Shown here: piece after piece, positions 46,453 to 55,272 of the stretch
Layout of the letters: each line of letters starts with the position of its first letter
How positions within the stretch are numbered: position 1 is the stretch's first letter
Origin: Hymenobacter negativus
Lineage (GTDB): Bacteria > Bacteroidota > Bacteroidia > Cytophagales > Hymenobacteraceae
NCBI RefSeq assembly: GCF_017571495.1
Contig: NZ_JAGETZ010000004.1
Location: 124,001-188,000, forward strand
Length of the DNA: 64,000 bases
Direction of reading: 5' to 3'
The notes under the pieces: model-generated
What the model was told of the DNA's origin: nothing
The model's input: only the letters and a program-made list of their open reading frames with translations
Databases searched by the model: none
Position numbers and translations under genes: made by a program

Positions 46453-49449
46453 ATGCGCATCCCTTTCCTGCTAAGCACGGCGGCTCTGCTGCTGGCGGCG
46501 GGTCTGCTGTTGTCGTTTTCGGAAATCAAACAGCTACCCGCCGACCCCCTGCCGTCCTCGCCAAAGGAAATGGCCTGGGTCGACAGCGTATTCAACTCGC
46601 TCACGCCGGAGCAGCGCCTGGGCCAATTTTTCATGGTGGCCGCCTATTCTAACAAGGACCGCAGCCACGTGGAGCGCATCGAGCGTCTGGTGCGCAATCA
46701 GGGCATTGGTGGCGTGATGTTCATGCAAGGCGGCCCTAAGCGCCAGGCCCTGATGGCTAACCGCCTGCAAGCCGCCGCCAAGGTGCCGCTGCTCATGGCC
46801 ATGGATGCCGAATGGGGCCTCGACATGCGTCTTGATTCCTCGGCTCACTTCGCCAAGCAGATGACGCTGGGCGCCATGGACGACCCCAAATACGTGTACC
46901 AGATGGGCCAGGACATTGCCCGCAAAATGCGGGCGCTGGGCGTGCACATCGACTTCGCGCCGGTGCTCGACGTAAACTCTAACCCCGGCAACCCCGTGAT
47001 TGGCAACCGCTCATTTGGCGAAGACCAAAACCGGGTAGCTGCGCTGGGTGTGCACTACCTCAAGGGCTTGCAGGACAACAAGGTGATGGCAGTAGCCAAG
47101 CATTTTCCTGGCCACGGCGACACCGACACTGACTCGCACGTAGCCCTGCCAGTCATCAACACCGACCTTTCGCGGCTCACGAAAGTAGATTTGGTGCCGT
47201 TCCAGCAGTCGTTTGAGAGTGGCATAATGGGTGTGATGGTGGCTCACCTCTACATGCCGCTTTTCGATACCACCAATGCCAAAACCACCACCCTTTCGCA
47301 CGCGCTGGTAACGGACTTACTGAAGGACAAAATGGGCTTTAAAGGCTTGGTATTCACCGATGCGCTGAACATGCGCAGCGTGAGCAAGCTGTATAAGGAC
47401 GGTGAGCTGGACGCCATGGCCCTGGCCGCTGGCAACGACGTGTTGCTGTTCTCAGAAGATGTACCATCAGCTTTGCTGCGCATTCGCGAGGCGGTAGCGG
47501 CGGGCACGCTCAAGCAGGAAGATTTGGACCTGCGCGTGAAGAAGATTTTGCGGGCCAAATACTGGGCCGGGCTCGATAAGTACCGCCCCGTGAACCTGGT
47601 TACGCTGCGCGACAGCCTGAACCAGCCTAAGTCGAAGGTGCTGGCGCAGGAGATTTTTGAGCACGCCGTGACCGTCGTGAAAAACGACGATAATCTCCTC
47701 CCCTTCCAGCGGCTTGATACGCTACGCATTGCCGCCATCACCATTGGCACGCAGGCCGAGGGACCGTACGCCACCATTTTCAACAAGTACCAGCCCGGCC
47801 CGGTGTACGCCGTGCCCGACCGCTATGCGCCGGATAGTACGTTTGCCCGCATCAGCAGCCGCCTGAGTGGCTATAATGTGGTGGTGGTGAGCCTGCATCA
47901 GATGAATAACACCCCCAGCCACAGCTACGGCATCGGCGACGGGGCGCTGAAATTCATCAAGCAGTTGGAGGCGAACAAGAGCTTCAAAACAGTGGTAGTG
48001 GCCATGGGCAACGCTTACTCGCTGAAGTTTCTGGAGGATGCCCGCACGCTGGTATGCGGCTACGAAGACCATTATGCTGCACAACTGGTGATACCGCAGG
48101 TACTGTTTGGGGCGCTGCCGGCGCGGGGCAAGCTCCCGGTCACAGTATCGCCCACGCTTAAAACTGCCACGGGCATTGCTACCCCCGACCTGCATCGCCT
48201 GCGCTACGCCGCGCCCGAAAGCCAAGGGTTGAGCTCGCGGGTACTGGCTCAGATAGACAACATTGCGCTCGAAAGCCAGACCTATGCTGCCGCCCCCGGC
48301 TGCCAGGTATTGGTAGCTAAAAATGGTACGGTAGTATTCGACCAAAGCTACGGCTACTGCACCTACGACCAGAGCCAACCCGTGACCAGCAGTACTTTGT
48401 ACGACTTGGCCTCGGTAACGAAAGTGGCCGGCACCCTGCAGGCCGTGATGTACCTCAAGGACCAGGGCAAACTCAATATTGAAGACAAAGTATCGACTTA
48501 TCTGCCTGAGCTGGCCCGCACAAATAAGCGCGACATGACCGTGCGCGACGTGCTGCTGCACCAGGCAGGCCTCAAACCAGGCATCCCAACCTGGGAGCGC
48601 ACCCTGCGCGATGGTCAGCTTAAGCCAACCTTTTATGCCAGCACCCGCTCCGACAACTTTCCCAATGAAGTAGCGCCCGGCGAGTACAGCACCAAAGCCG
48701 CCGACGACTCCGTATGGGCCTGGACGATGCGGTCCAGTCTGTTGCCCAAAATCAAAGGCAAGTACCCTACTGAATATTCCGACCTCAGCTTTATTGTGAT
48801 GAAGCGGGTGTGCGAGAAGATTCTCAAGCAGCCAATTGAGAATTTTCTAGAAGCGAATTTCTATAGCCCCCTCGGTTTGGGTAGCATGACCTACAACCCT
48901 TTGCAGCGCTTCCCTAAAAGCTGCATAGCACCCACCGAAAACGATACCTACTACCGCCGCGAGCAGTTGCAAGGCACCGTGCACGACCAGACTGCGGCCT
49001 TGGTAGGCGGTGTGGGTGGACACGCTGGCCTTTTTGCCACTGCCAATGACCTGGCAGTGTTGATGCAGATGAACCTGCAAAACGGTAACTACGGCGGCAC
49101 CCGCTACTTCCAAACGCCGGTTGTTACGGAATTTGCCCGGCCTCAGATGACTGGAGGGCGGCGCGGCTTGGGATGGGACCACGGCGACCCCAGCAAGCCC
49201 GAAGGTCCCACCAGCAACTTGTCGCCAGCCAGTACCTTCGGCCACACCGGCTTTACCGGAACCTGCGTGTGGATGGACCCGGACAACCAGATTCTCTACG
49301 TGTTTCTCTCCAACCGCGTGTACCCTGATGCGGGCAACAACAAGCTGCGCCAGTATAATATCCGTACCCGCATCCATGAAGTGATTTACAAGTCGCTGGC
49401 GGCCGAGAATGCTAAGAAGCTGGCTTCGGCTAACGCAGCACAGAAGTAA
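46453..49449 (+). CDS. GH3 beta-N-acetylglucosaminidase fused to a serine beta-lactamase-like domain
   Basis: This 998-residue exported protein begins MRIPFLLSTAALLLAAGLLL. Residues 40-400 are a GH3 NagZ-type domain with MAVAKHFPGHGDTDTDSHVA (about 211-230, the conserved His) and KGLVFTDALNMRS (nucleophile Asp). Residues about 400-590 are the GH3 C-domain. From about 610 a class-C-like beta-lactamase/DD-peptidase fold follows, with SVTK (654-657), YSD (775-777, in place of YxN) and HTGFTG (about 931). The GH3 part should remove GlcNAc from muropeptides; the second part may be an esterase or peptidase. The ATG at 46453 is used; an upstream start at 46222 lies at the promoter. bshA follows after one gene. 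Confidence 0.9.
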   Translation: MRIPFLLSTAALLLAAGLLLSFSEIKQLPADPLPSSPKEMAWVDSVFNSLTPEQRLGQFFMVAAYSNKDRSHVERIERLVRNQGIGGVMFMQGGPKRQALMANRLQAAAKVPLLMAMDAEWGLDMRLDSSAHFAKQMTLGAMDDPKYVYQMGQDIARKMRALGVHIDFAPVLDVNSNPGNPVIGNRSFGEDQNRVAALGVHYLKGLQDNKVMAVAKHFPGHGDTDTDSHVALPVINTDLSRLTKVDLVPFQQSFESGIMGVMVAHLYMPLFDTTNAKTTTLSHALVTDLLKDKMGFKGLVFTDALNMRSVSKLYKDGELDAMALAAGNDVLLFSEDVPSALLRIREAVAAGTLKQEDLDLRVKKILRAKYWAGLDKYRPVNLVTLRDSLNQPKSKVLAQEIFEHAVTVVKNDDNLLPFQRLDTLRIAAITIGTQAEGPYATIFNKYQPGPVYAVPDRYAPDSTFARISSRLSGYNVVVVSLHQMNNTPSHSYGIGDGALKFIKQLEANKSFKTVVVAMGNAYSLKFLEDARTLVCGYEDHYAAQLVIPQVLFGALPARGKLPVTVSPTLKTATGIATPDLHRLRYAAPESQGLSSRVLAQIDNIALESQTYAAAPGCQVLVAKNGTVVFDQSYGYCTYDQSQPVTSSTLYDLASVTKVAGTLQAVMYLKDQGKLNIEDKVSTYLPELARTNKRDMTVRDVLLHQAGLKPGIPTWERTLRDGQLKPTFYASTRSDNFPNEVAPGEYSTKAADDSVWAWTMRSSLLPKIKGKYPTEYSDLSFIVMKRVCEKILKQPIENFLEANFYSPLGLGSMTYNPLQRFPKSCIAPTENDTYYRREQLQGTVHDQTAALVGGVGGHAGLFATANDLAVLMQMNLQNGNYGGTRYFQTPVVTEFARPQMTGGRRGLGWDHGDPSKPEGPTSNLSPASTFGHTGFTGTCVWMDPDNQILYVFLSNRVYPDAGNNKLRQYNIRTRIHEVIYKSLAAENAKKLASANAAQK

Positions 49450-49462
49450 GAAGTAGCGAAAA

Positions 49463-49492
49463 GGCCACGAGCATTAAAATCGTGGCCTTTTT
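49463..49492 (+). terminator. Intrinsic terminator after the GH3 fusion gene
   Basis: GGCCACGA (49463-49470) pairs with TCGTGGCC (49480-49487), followed by TTTTT. It lies between the convergent fusion and VOC genes. Confidence 0.88.
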
Positions 49493-49522
49493 CTATATTC
49501 ACAAAGTCAAGGCTTTCGCTTT

Positions 49523-49936
49523 TTAGTTCTGTACCCGGTCGAAGTTGAACATCCAGCTTTTGCCGTACCGGTCAGTCAGCATGCCAAACTTGGCACCCCA
49601 AAACTGGTAGGCTAACGGCATTGTCACGTTTCCGCCCTCCCCCAATCTGGCAAATAGCTGTTCAATTTCTTCCTCGCTCTGACAATTGAGCGAGAGGTGG
49701 GTACCGGTGCCGTCCTGTACTGGCTGAAAGGGGTCGTCGGATGCCATTAACAGCAAGTCTCCGGTTTGCAAAATGGCGTGCATAACACTGTCTTTTGCAG
49801 CATCGGGCACCTGCTCAGCAGCAGGAGTACCCGTGAAGGGCATAATGGACAGCTCACCGCCCAGGCATTCCTGATAAAAGGTCATGGCTTCGCGAGCGTT
49901 GCCGGGGAAGTTGAGGTAGGGAACAAGTTGGGGCAT
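49523..49936 (-). CDS. VOC-family (PhnB/glyoxalase-like) protein
   Basis: This 137-residue protein of the PhnB/VOC group starts VPYLNFPGNAREAMTFYQEC and ends with the typical QFWGAKFGMLTDRYGKSWMF. MHAILQTGDLLLMASDDPFQ lies in the middle. VOC folds use paired beta-alpha-beta units to hold a metal; the reaction of this subgroup is unknown. It is a single gene, convergent to the GH3 fusion across a terminator and divergent from bshA with a 254-bp gap. That gap holds an AT-rich hairpin. Confidence 0.85.
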   Translation of the reverse strand: MPQLVPYLNFPGNAREAMTFYQECLGGELSIMPFTGTPAAEQVPDAAKDSVMHAILQTGDLLLMASDDPFQPVQDGTGTHLSLNCQSEEEIEQLFARLGEGGNVTMPLAYQFWGAKFGMLTDRYGKSWMFNFDRVQN

Positions 49937-50047
49937 GATAATGAAAGATTAAAGGTGGCAAATTCTGCTCTCGTTCTGCCAATCGGGTTAGCTACGTCCT
50001 ATTGGCGGCTTGAACAGGAGCAAGACAAAGGTATTATTTGGCCCATT

Positions 50048-50076
50048 ATTTTAGCAATTTTTTTGCTAAAATTTTT
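50048..50076 (+). promoter_or_regulatory. AT-rich hairpin upstream of bshA
   Basis: ATTTTAGCAA (50048-50057) pairs perfectly with TTGCTAAAAT (50063-50072) around five T bases and is followed by TTTT. It could be an attenuator, a terminator reading into the gap, or an operator. It is unusually AT-rich for this region. Confidence 0.45.
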
Positions 50077-50190
50077 AACATATAATTTCTTTAGTTCCCA
50101 TTTGGGTCGGGTATGCCTGCGCTACCGCCAACATCCCGGCCCGAATTCGGTTAGGCAGAACGCGCAGCTTATTCTTGCGTTTGCTCCTCT

Positions 50191-51327
50191 ATGAACATTG
50201 GTATCGTTTGTTACCCCACTTTTGGCGGCTCCGGCGTGGTGGCCACGGAACTAGGCAAGGCCCTGGCCCAGCGCGGGCACCGCGTGCATTTCATCACTTA
50301 TAGCCAGCCGGTGCGGCTCGACTTTTTCAACGAGAACCTTTTCTACCACGAGGTATATGTGCCGGCATACCCCTTGTTCCAGTTTCCGCCCTACGAGCTG
50401 GCACTGACTAGCAAAATGGTCGACATCGTGCAGAATGAAAAGCTCGATGTGTTGCATGTGCACTACGCCATTCCACACGCCTCGGCGGCTTACATGGCCA
50501 AGCAGATTCTGCGCTCGCGCGGCATCCACATTCCAGTAGTCACAACTTTGCACGGCACCGATATTACGCTGGTGGGCAAGGACTCTAGCTTCGAGCCGGT
50601 AGTCACGTTCAGCATCAACCAGAGCGACGGCGTGACCTCTGTTTCCGATGACCTGAAGCGCGAAACCTACGAATATTTCGCCGTAGAAAAGGACATTACC
50701 GTCATTCCCAACTTCATCGACCTGCACCGCTTCAAGAAGCAGGAAAAAAGTCATTTCCGCGCCGCCATTGCGCCGGAAGGCGAAAAGTTGCTCATCCACA
50801 CCAGCAACTTCCGCACGGTGAAGCGGGTGGAAGACGTACTGCGCATTTTTGTGGGGGTACGAGAAAAAATTCCGGCCAAGCTGCTGCTCGTGGGCGACGG
50901 CCCCGACCGTAACCGCATGGAAAAGCTGGCCCGCGACCTCGACGTGCACCGCGACCTGCGTTTCCTTGGCAAGCTGGAAGCCGTGGAAGAAGTGCTCAGC
51001 GTGGGCGACCTGTTCCTGATGCCCTCAGAAAACGAGAGCTTCGGCCTCGCTGCTCTCGAAGCCATGGCCTGCGAAGTGCCCGTAGTGAGCACCAACGCCG
51101 GCGGCATCCCCGAACTGAATGTGCACGGTGTGACGGGCATGATTAGCGACATCGGCGACGTGGCCGACATGGTCAAAAATGCCCTCTACGTGCTGGAAGA
51201 CGAGAATCTGCCACGCTTCAAGGCGGCGGCTCTCGCCCGCGCCAAGGAATTTGCGGTGGAAAATATTGTGCCGCGCTACGAAGAATGCTACCGCAATGCC
51301 ATTGAGGCAGTGAGCGCAGCGGTATAA
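50191..51327 (+). CDS. bshA: N-acetyl-alpha-D-glucosaminyl L-malate synthase BshA
   Basis: This 378-residue GT4 glycosyltransferase starts MNIGIVCYPTFGGSGVVATE, the BshA hallmark. It continues with LDVLHVHYAIPHASAAYMAK, TTLHGTDITLVGKDSSFEPV, VIPNFIDLHRFKK and the C-terminal nucleotide-sugar site LMPSENESFGLAALEAMACE. BshA joins GlcNAc from UDP-GlcNAc to L-malate, the first step of bacillithiol synthesis. BshB and BshC are not in the window. Its nearest plus-strand neighbour is the GH3 fusion. The 254-bp leader region has an AT-rich hairpin. Confidence 0.93.
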   Translation: MNIGIVCYPTFGGSGVVATELGKALAQRGHRVHFITYSQPVRLDFFNENLFYHEVYVPAYPLFQFPPYELALTSKMVDIVQNEKLDVLHVHYAIPHASAAYMAKQILRSRGIHIPVVTTLHGTDITLVGKDSSFEPVVTFSINQSDGVTSVSDDLKRETYEYFAVEKDITVIPNFIDLHRFKKQEKSHFRAAIAPEGEKLLIHTSNFRTVKRVEDVLRIFVGVREKIPAKLLLVGDGPDRNRMEKLARDLDVHRDLRFLGKLEAVEEVLSVGDLFLMPSENESFGLAALEAMACEVPVVSTNAGGIPELNVHGVTGMISDIGDVADMVKNALYVLEDENLPRFKAAALARAKEFAVENIVPRYEECYRNAIEAVSAAV

Positions 51328-51339
51328 GCAGGCGAAGGT

Positions 51340-51759
51340 TTATTGTGGGTTAGTTGGGATTGCAGTTCGAAACCCAACTAGCCCGGCAATGCTAAAGGTT
51401 AGTACCAGTCCTAGTATGGTAGCTTGGAACTCATCCATATAAGGGTCGAGTACTCCGCTCAGGTACACGACCAAACCGATGGTCCAGCTGGCGAGGGTAA
51501 TGGCGAAAATGCGGCCTACACGCGGCCGCATTTGGCGGCGCAACAGCTTTACAACTGCGTAAACTATTGCCGTAACCACAACTGCAAGGCCCACCGTGTA
51601 GACCAATATTAAGCCGAATATTACCGTGAGCGACGGAAAAAAACCTCCCTCGGCATATACAGGCAGGGTTGTGCTACATGCGAGCACACTTAATAAAAGG
51701 CGCTTCCAATTAGCCTTCGAAACCCTACTTCTCACCTGTTCAATCCTAGAACAGCCCAA
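51340..51759 (-). CDS. Small membrane protein of unknown function
   Basis: This 139-residue protein has a basic N-terminus, then the hydrophobic LLLSVLACSTTLPVYA (signal-like). Three membrane segments follow: TVIFGLILVYTVGLAVVVTA (about 49-68), IFAITLASWTIGLVVYLSGV (about 85-104) and ATILGLVLTFSIAGLVGFR (about 113-131). No family is recognised. Its 5-prime end overlaps the 3-prime end of the upstream gene by 14 bp, so the two may be translated from one mRNA; a later start within the frame cannot be excluded. It converges on bshA with a gap of 12 bp. Confidence 0.5.
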   Translation of the reverse strand: MGCSRIEQVRSRVSKANWKRLLLSVLACSTTLPVYAEGGFFPSLTVIFGLILVYTVGLAVVVTAIVYAVVKLLRRQMRPRVGRIFAITLASWTIGLVVYLSGVLDPYMDEFQATILGLVLTFSIAGLVGFRTAIPTNPQ

Positions 51760-52282
51760 TGGCCTCGTTCTTTACCACGGCCAGGGCTTGGGCGGTGGGC
51801 TCGGCACCGTCCATCATCAGGCCTTCGAGGATGCGCTTGGCGAGTTCAGTACCCCGGGCCTGGGCAGGGTTTTGGATACCGTGGTAGGCGCGGTTTACCA
51901 TCGTCAGCACGTTTTCCTTGGACTCCTTCACCAAGGTCCAGGCATCGGCCGATATGTAAAGCTGCTGCGAGAGGTTGTGCTCATACTCGGCCCGGATTTC
52001 CTGCTGGAGCAAGCGGTGAAACTCTGGCGCTGTGGAGCCAGCGCTGCTCAGACGCACGAGGATGTTGTTGGGTGAAATACGCTCCAGAAACAGCACGACC
52101 CGCTCGTAGGCCTGCAGGCGCAGCGGCAGCGTGGTTTTATTGCTTTCGAGGCGCAATTCAATGAGGCGGCGCTGTTGCTCCCGTTCCAAAAACTCTTTAA
52201 AAAGAAAATAGATGGCCCCGGCCACAATGAGAGCGGGCAGAATAATCTTGAGCAGGTCGAAGAAATAGGTAGTTGAATCCAT
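51746..52282 (-). CDS. Membrane-anchored protein of unknown function (DUF7935-like)
   Basis: This 178-residue protein has one N-terminal membrane helix (FFDLLKIILPALIVAGAIYF), then a soluble helical body: LKEFLEREQQRRLIELRLES-type residues followed by KTTLPLRLQAYERVVLFLER, ISPNNILVRLSSAG, QEIRAEYEHNLSQQLYISAD and AWTLVKESKENVLTMVNRA. The RLQAYERVVLFLERI pattern is what I remember for a conserved Bacteroidota family of unknown role (DUF7935-like). The ATG at 52282 is chosen because it places the membrane helix at the start. A palindromic element lies just upstream. Confidence 0.6.
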   Translation of the reverse strand: MDSTTYFFDLLKIILPALIVAGAIYFLFKEFLEREQQRRLIELRLESNKTTLPLRLQAYERVVLFLERISPNNILVRLSSAGSTAPEFHRLLQQEIRAEYEHNLSQQLYISADAWTLVKESKENVLTMVNRAYHGIQNPAQARGTELAKRILEGLMMDGAEPTAQALAVVKNEAIGLF

Positions 52283-52302
52283 TGTAAGGTAATTTGTTTT
52301 TG

Positions 52303-52407
52303 GAACGTCATGCGGCACGCAGTAAGCCAGTTTACCACATAAGGCAATCCAATCAGTTACATATGCTACGGCAACCAAGATGCTTCGCTACGCGCTGCAT
52401 GACGTTT
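52303..52407. repeat. Palindromic element, GAACGTCATGC family, copy C (degenerate)
   Basis: GAACGTCATGCGGCACGCAG (from 52303) is mirrored by the reverse complement of 52381-52407 (AAACGTCATGCAGCGCGTAG). The arms have several mismatches, the loop is about 50 bp, and the element sits between divergent genes. Confidence 0.75.
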
Positions 52408-52519
52408 GCGTTGGCCACGGGGCCAACTGCACAAGGCGCAAACTTACGCCGTGAACCGCCGGGCCCCAACTACTGTTTATGCACCGATGCTGCCCTAACG
52501 GCGACTCCGGCTGCGGCCG

Positions 52520-52527
52520 TATCTTTG
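52520..52527 (+). promoter_or_regulatory. TATCTTTG -7 element upstream of the IscA-like gene
   Basis: Exact TAnnTTTG match, 31 bp before the ATG at 52559. No -33 box is clear. Confidence 0.5.
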
Positions 52528-52558
52528 TTATCCACCTCTAGCTAAATCAACTTTCACT

Positions 52559-52906
52559 ATGGCTGCTGTTGCCACCCTCGCCCCCATTAGCCTCACCGAC
52601 CGCGCCGTGGTTGAGGTGAAAAATATCATCCAGGAGAAGAACGTACCCGATGATTACGGGCTGCGCATTGGCGTGCAGGGCGGCGGCTGCTCGGGCATGA
52701 GCTACTTGCTCGGCTTCGACAAAGCCAAAGACGCCGACGAAACCTACGACCTCGACGGCCTGAAGCTCATCATGGATAAGAAGCACGCCATGTATGTGCT
52801 GGGCATGGAAGTAGACTTCCAGGATGGACTCAACGCCCGCGGTTTTGTGTTCAACAACCCCCAAGCCAAAAGCACCTGCGGCTGCGGCTCGTCATTCTCA
52901 GCATAG
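52559..52906 (+). CDS. Iron-sulfur cluster assembly protein, IscA/ErpA family
   Basis: This 115-residue protein matches the HesB/IscA fold: ISLTDRAVVEVKNIIQEKNV, then YGLRIGVQGGGCSGMSYLLG with the first conserved Cys. ARGFVFNNPQAKSTCGCGSS carries the C-terminal CGCG Cys pair. The three Cys residues bind or deliver Fe-S clusters to apoproteins. The exact paralogue (IscA, ErpA or SufA) cannot be told. A -7 box precedes it and a terminator follows. It is cytoplasmic. Confidence 0.92.
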   Translation: MAAVATLAPISLTDRAVVEVKNIIQEKNVPDDYGLRIGVQGGGCSGMSYLLGFDKAKDADETYDLDGLKLIMDKKHAMYVLGMEVDFQDGLNARGFVFNNPQAKSTCGCGSSFSA

Positions 52907-52930
52907 TCCCGGTTATTCATCGATGAATGA

Positions 52931-52958
52931 AGCCCTGGCCCACCGGCCGGGGCTTTTT
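52931..52958 (+). terminator. Intrinsic terminator after the IscA-like gene
   Basis: AGCCCTGGCC (52931-52940) pairs with GGCCGGGGCT (52945-52954), with a CACC loop and one T-G pair, followed by TTTTT. Confidence 0.85.
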
Positions 52959-53000
52959 CGTTTACTTTAGCACCATTCCTTGTATCCAAATCCCGGATTG

Positions 53001-55202
53001 ATGCGCTTGTACCTTTTGCTCGTGCTGTTGCTTGCCAGCCTCACGGCCGGGGCGCAGAAATTCACTCCGACCGAGCTGGCACGCTGGCAGCAGCAGGCCC
53101 GGCAGGTGCGCATCGTGCGCGACACATACGGCGTGCCCCACATTTACGGCCCAACCGATGCCGACGTGGTTTTTGGCCTGCTCTACGCTCAGTGTGAGGA
53201 CGATTTTGCCCGCGTCGAGGCCAACTACCTTGACGCCATCGGCCGACTGGCAGAGGTTGATGGCGAAGCGGCGCTGTACCACGACCTGCGGGCGCGCCTG
53301 TTTCTGGACAGCACACAGGCCATCCTCATCTACCAGAAGTGCCCGGCAGACATGAAAAAGCTGCTCGATGCCTTTGCCGCCGGCACCAATTACTACCTGG
53401 CCACGCACCCCACCATCAGGCCCCAGCTGCTACACCGGTTCCAGCCTTGGATGCCGCTGATGTTTAGCGAAGGCAGCATTGGCGGCAATATCAGCGTGGT
53501 ATCGCTGGAGCGGCTGAAGGCATTTTATAGCCTGAAGAAATCCAGCTCATGGATTGATACCGACATTGAGAAGGCCGACCGGGAACCGGTTGGCTCCAAT
53601 GGTTTTGCTATTGCACCGGGCCGTAGCGCCAGCGGCCACGCGTTGCTGCTCATCAATCCACACACCTCGTTCTACTTCCGGTCGGAGGTCCAGATGGTCA
53701 GCGAGCAGGGGCTAAATGCCTATGGCGCTGTTACCTGGGGGCAGTTTTTTGTCTACCAGGGTTTTAATGAGCACTGCGGCTGGATGCACACGTCCAGCCA
53801 AGCCGATTCGATGGATGAATATCTCGAAACAGTAGAGGAAAAGGACGGACGCTTTTTCTACAGGTACGGCACCAAGCAGCGAGCCGTGCAGGCCCAAAGA
53901 ATATCGTTGCCCTACAAGAGCGGCAACCAAATGCTGCATAAGGAATTCACCATTTACCGCACCCACCACGGTCCCATCGTCGGGCAAAAATCGGACAGGC
54001 AATGGGTAGCGGTGCGCATGATGAACGAGCCGCTGGCCGCCTTGCAGCAGTCGTACCTACGCACCAAGGCCACAGATTACGCCAGCTTTCAGCAGGTGAT
54101 GAAGCTGAATGGCAACGCCTCCAACAACACCGTTTTTGCCGATGCCAAGGGCAGTATTGCCTACTGGCACGGCAACTTCATGCCAAAACGCGACTTAAAG
54201 TTCGACTGGAGCCAGCCGGTAGATGGCAGCAACCCGGCCACCGAGTGGCAGGGCTTCCATGCGGTGAGCGACTTGGTGCAGGTGCACAACCCGGCCAGCG
54301 GCTTTATCCAGAACTGCAACTCGACGCCTTTCACGGTGGCAGGCCCCAGCAGCCCGCCACCGGCCAGATATCCCACCTATATGGCCCCCGATGCCGAAAA
54401 CTATCGGGGCCTCAATGCAGTGCGCGTGCTCAGCAACAAGACAAAATTCACCCTCGACACCCTGATTTCGGCCGCCAACGACCCACACTTATCGGCGTTT
54501 AACGAGATGCTGCCGCCCTTGCTGAGCAGCTATGAAATCGAGTACGACACCGCAGCCGTCCGGCCATCGGCAGCGGTGGGGGAAGCCATCGGTATTCTGC
54601 GGACCTGGGACAGAAACTACCGCGTTTCTTCGGTGGCTCAAACCGTGGCCATTTACTGGGCCGAACGCCTGCTAACGAGGGCGCGGGCCCGTATTCCGGC
54701 GGCTCAGCCCCAATTGGATTACATCAGCTTCACCAAATTTGCCCTTACTAATACTGGCTCACAAGAAAAAGTAGCCGCTTTAGCTGAAGCAATTGATGAC
54801 CTCACCCGCGACTTTGGCACCTGGAAAGTGGCCTGGGGCGACATCAACCGCTACCAGCGCCTCACCGGCCGCATTGAAGAGCATTACGATGACCAGCAGC
54901 CCAGCCAACCGGTAGCATTCACCTCCTCGAAATGGGGCTCACTGGCCGCTTTCGGAGCACAAGCTTTTGCCGGCACTAAAAAGCGCTACGGCACCGTGGG
55001 CAACAGCTTCGTGGCCGTGGTGGAGTTTGGCCCGCGTGTTACGGCGCGCTCGGTCGTTACGGGCGGGCAGGACAGCCGCCCCGGCACCCCGCACTTCACC
55101 GACCAAGCCAGCCTATATTGCACCGGCCACTTTAAAGCGGTGCGATTTTACCCGGAAGACGTAAAGGCAAACGCCGAAAAAACGTATCACCCCGGCGAGT
55201 AA
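53001..55202 (+). CDS. Penicillin acylase family Ntn-hydrolase
   Basis: This 733-residue protein has a signal peptide (MRLYLLLVLLLASLTAGAQ). The alpha-subunit region begins with the family signature RIVRDTYGVPHIYGPTDADV. Ser199 in EPVGSNGFAIAPGRSASGHA is the autoproteolytic Ntn-Ser, and the beta-subunit follows (NPHTSFYFRSEVQMVSEQGL; FNEHCGWMHTSSQADSMDEY). These proteins cut amide bonds in beta-lactams, acyl-homoserine lactones or cyclic lipopeptides; the natural substrate here is unknown. The ATG at 53001 is preferred over 52980 because it starts the signal peptide. It probably matures in the periplasm. Confidence 0.9.
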   Translation: MRLYLLLVLLLASLTAGAQKFTPTELARWQQQARQVRIVRDTYGVPHIYGPTDADVVFGLLYAQCEDDFARVEANYLDAIGRLAEVDGEAALYHDLRARLFLDSTQAILIYQKCPADMKKLLDAFAAGTNYYLATHPTIRPQLLHRFQPWMPLMFSEGSIGGNISVVSLERLKAFYSLKKSSSWIDTDIEKADREPVGSNGFAIAPGRSASGHALLLINPHTSFYFRSEVQMVSEQGLNAYGAVTWGQFFVYQGFNEHCGWMHTSSQADSMDEYLETVEEKDGRFFYRYGTKQRAVQAQRISLPYKSGNQMLHKEFTIYRTHHGPIVGQKSDRQWVAVRMMNEPLAALQQSYLRTKATDYASFQQVMKLNGNASNNTVFADAKGSIAYWHGNFMPKRDLKFDWSQPVDGSNPATEWQGFHAVSDLVQVHNPASGFIQNCNSTPFTVAGPSSPPPARYPTYMAPDAENYRGLNAVRVLSNKTKFTLDTLISAANDPHLSAFNEMLPPLLSSYEIEYDTAAVRPSAAVGEAIGILRTWDRNYRVSSVAQTVAIYWAERLLTRARARIPAAQPQLDYISFTKFALTNTGSQEKVAALAEAIDDLTRDFGTWKVAWGDINRYQRLTGRIEEHYDDQQPSQPVAFTSSKWGSLAAFGAQAFAGTKKRYGTVGNSFVAVVEFGPRVTARSVVTGGQDSRPGTPHFTDQASLYCTGHFKAVRFYPEDVKANAEKTYHPGE

Positions 55203-55272
55203 GCACTCTCGGTCAGGCTGCGCTCAACAGATAGTTATTTGTAACCGCTCCAATTATCCAACCCAACCACTC

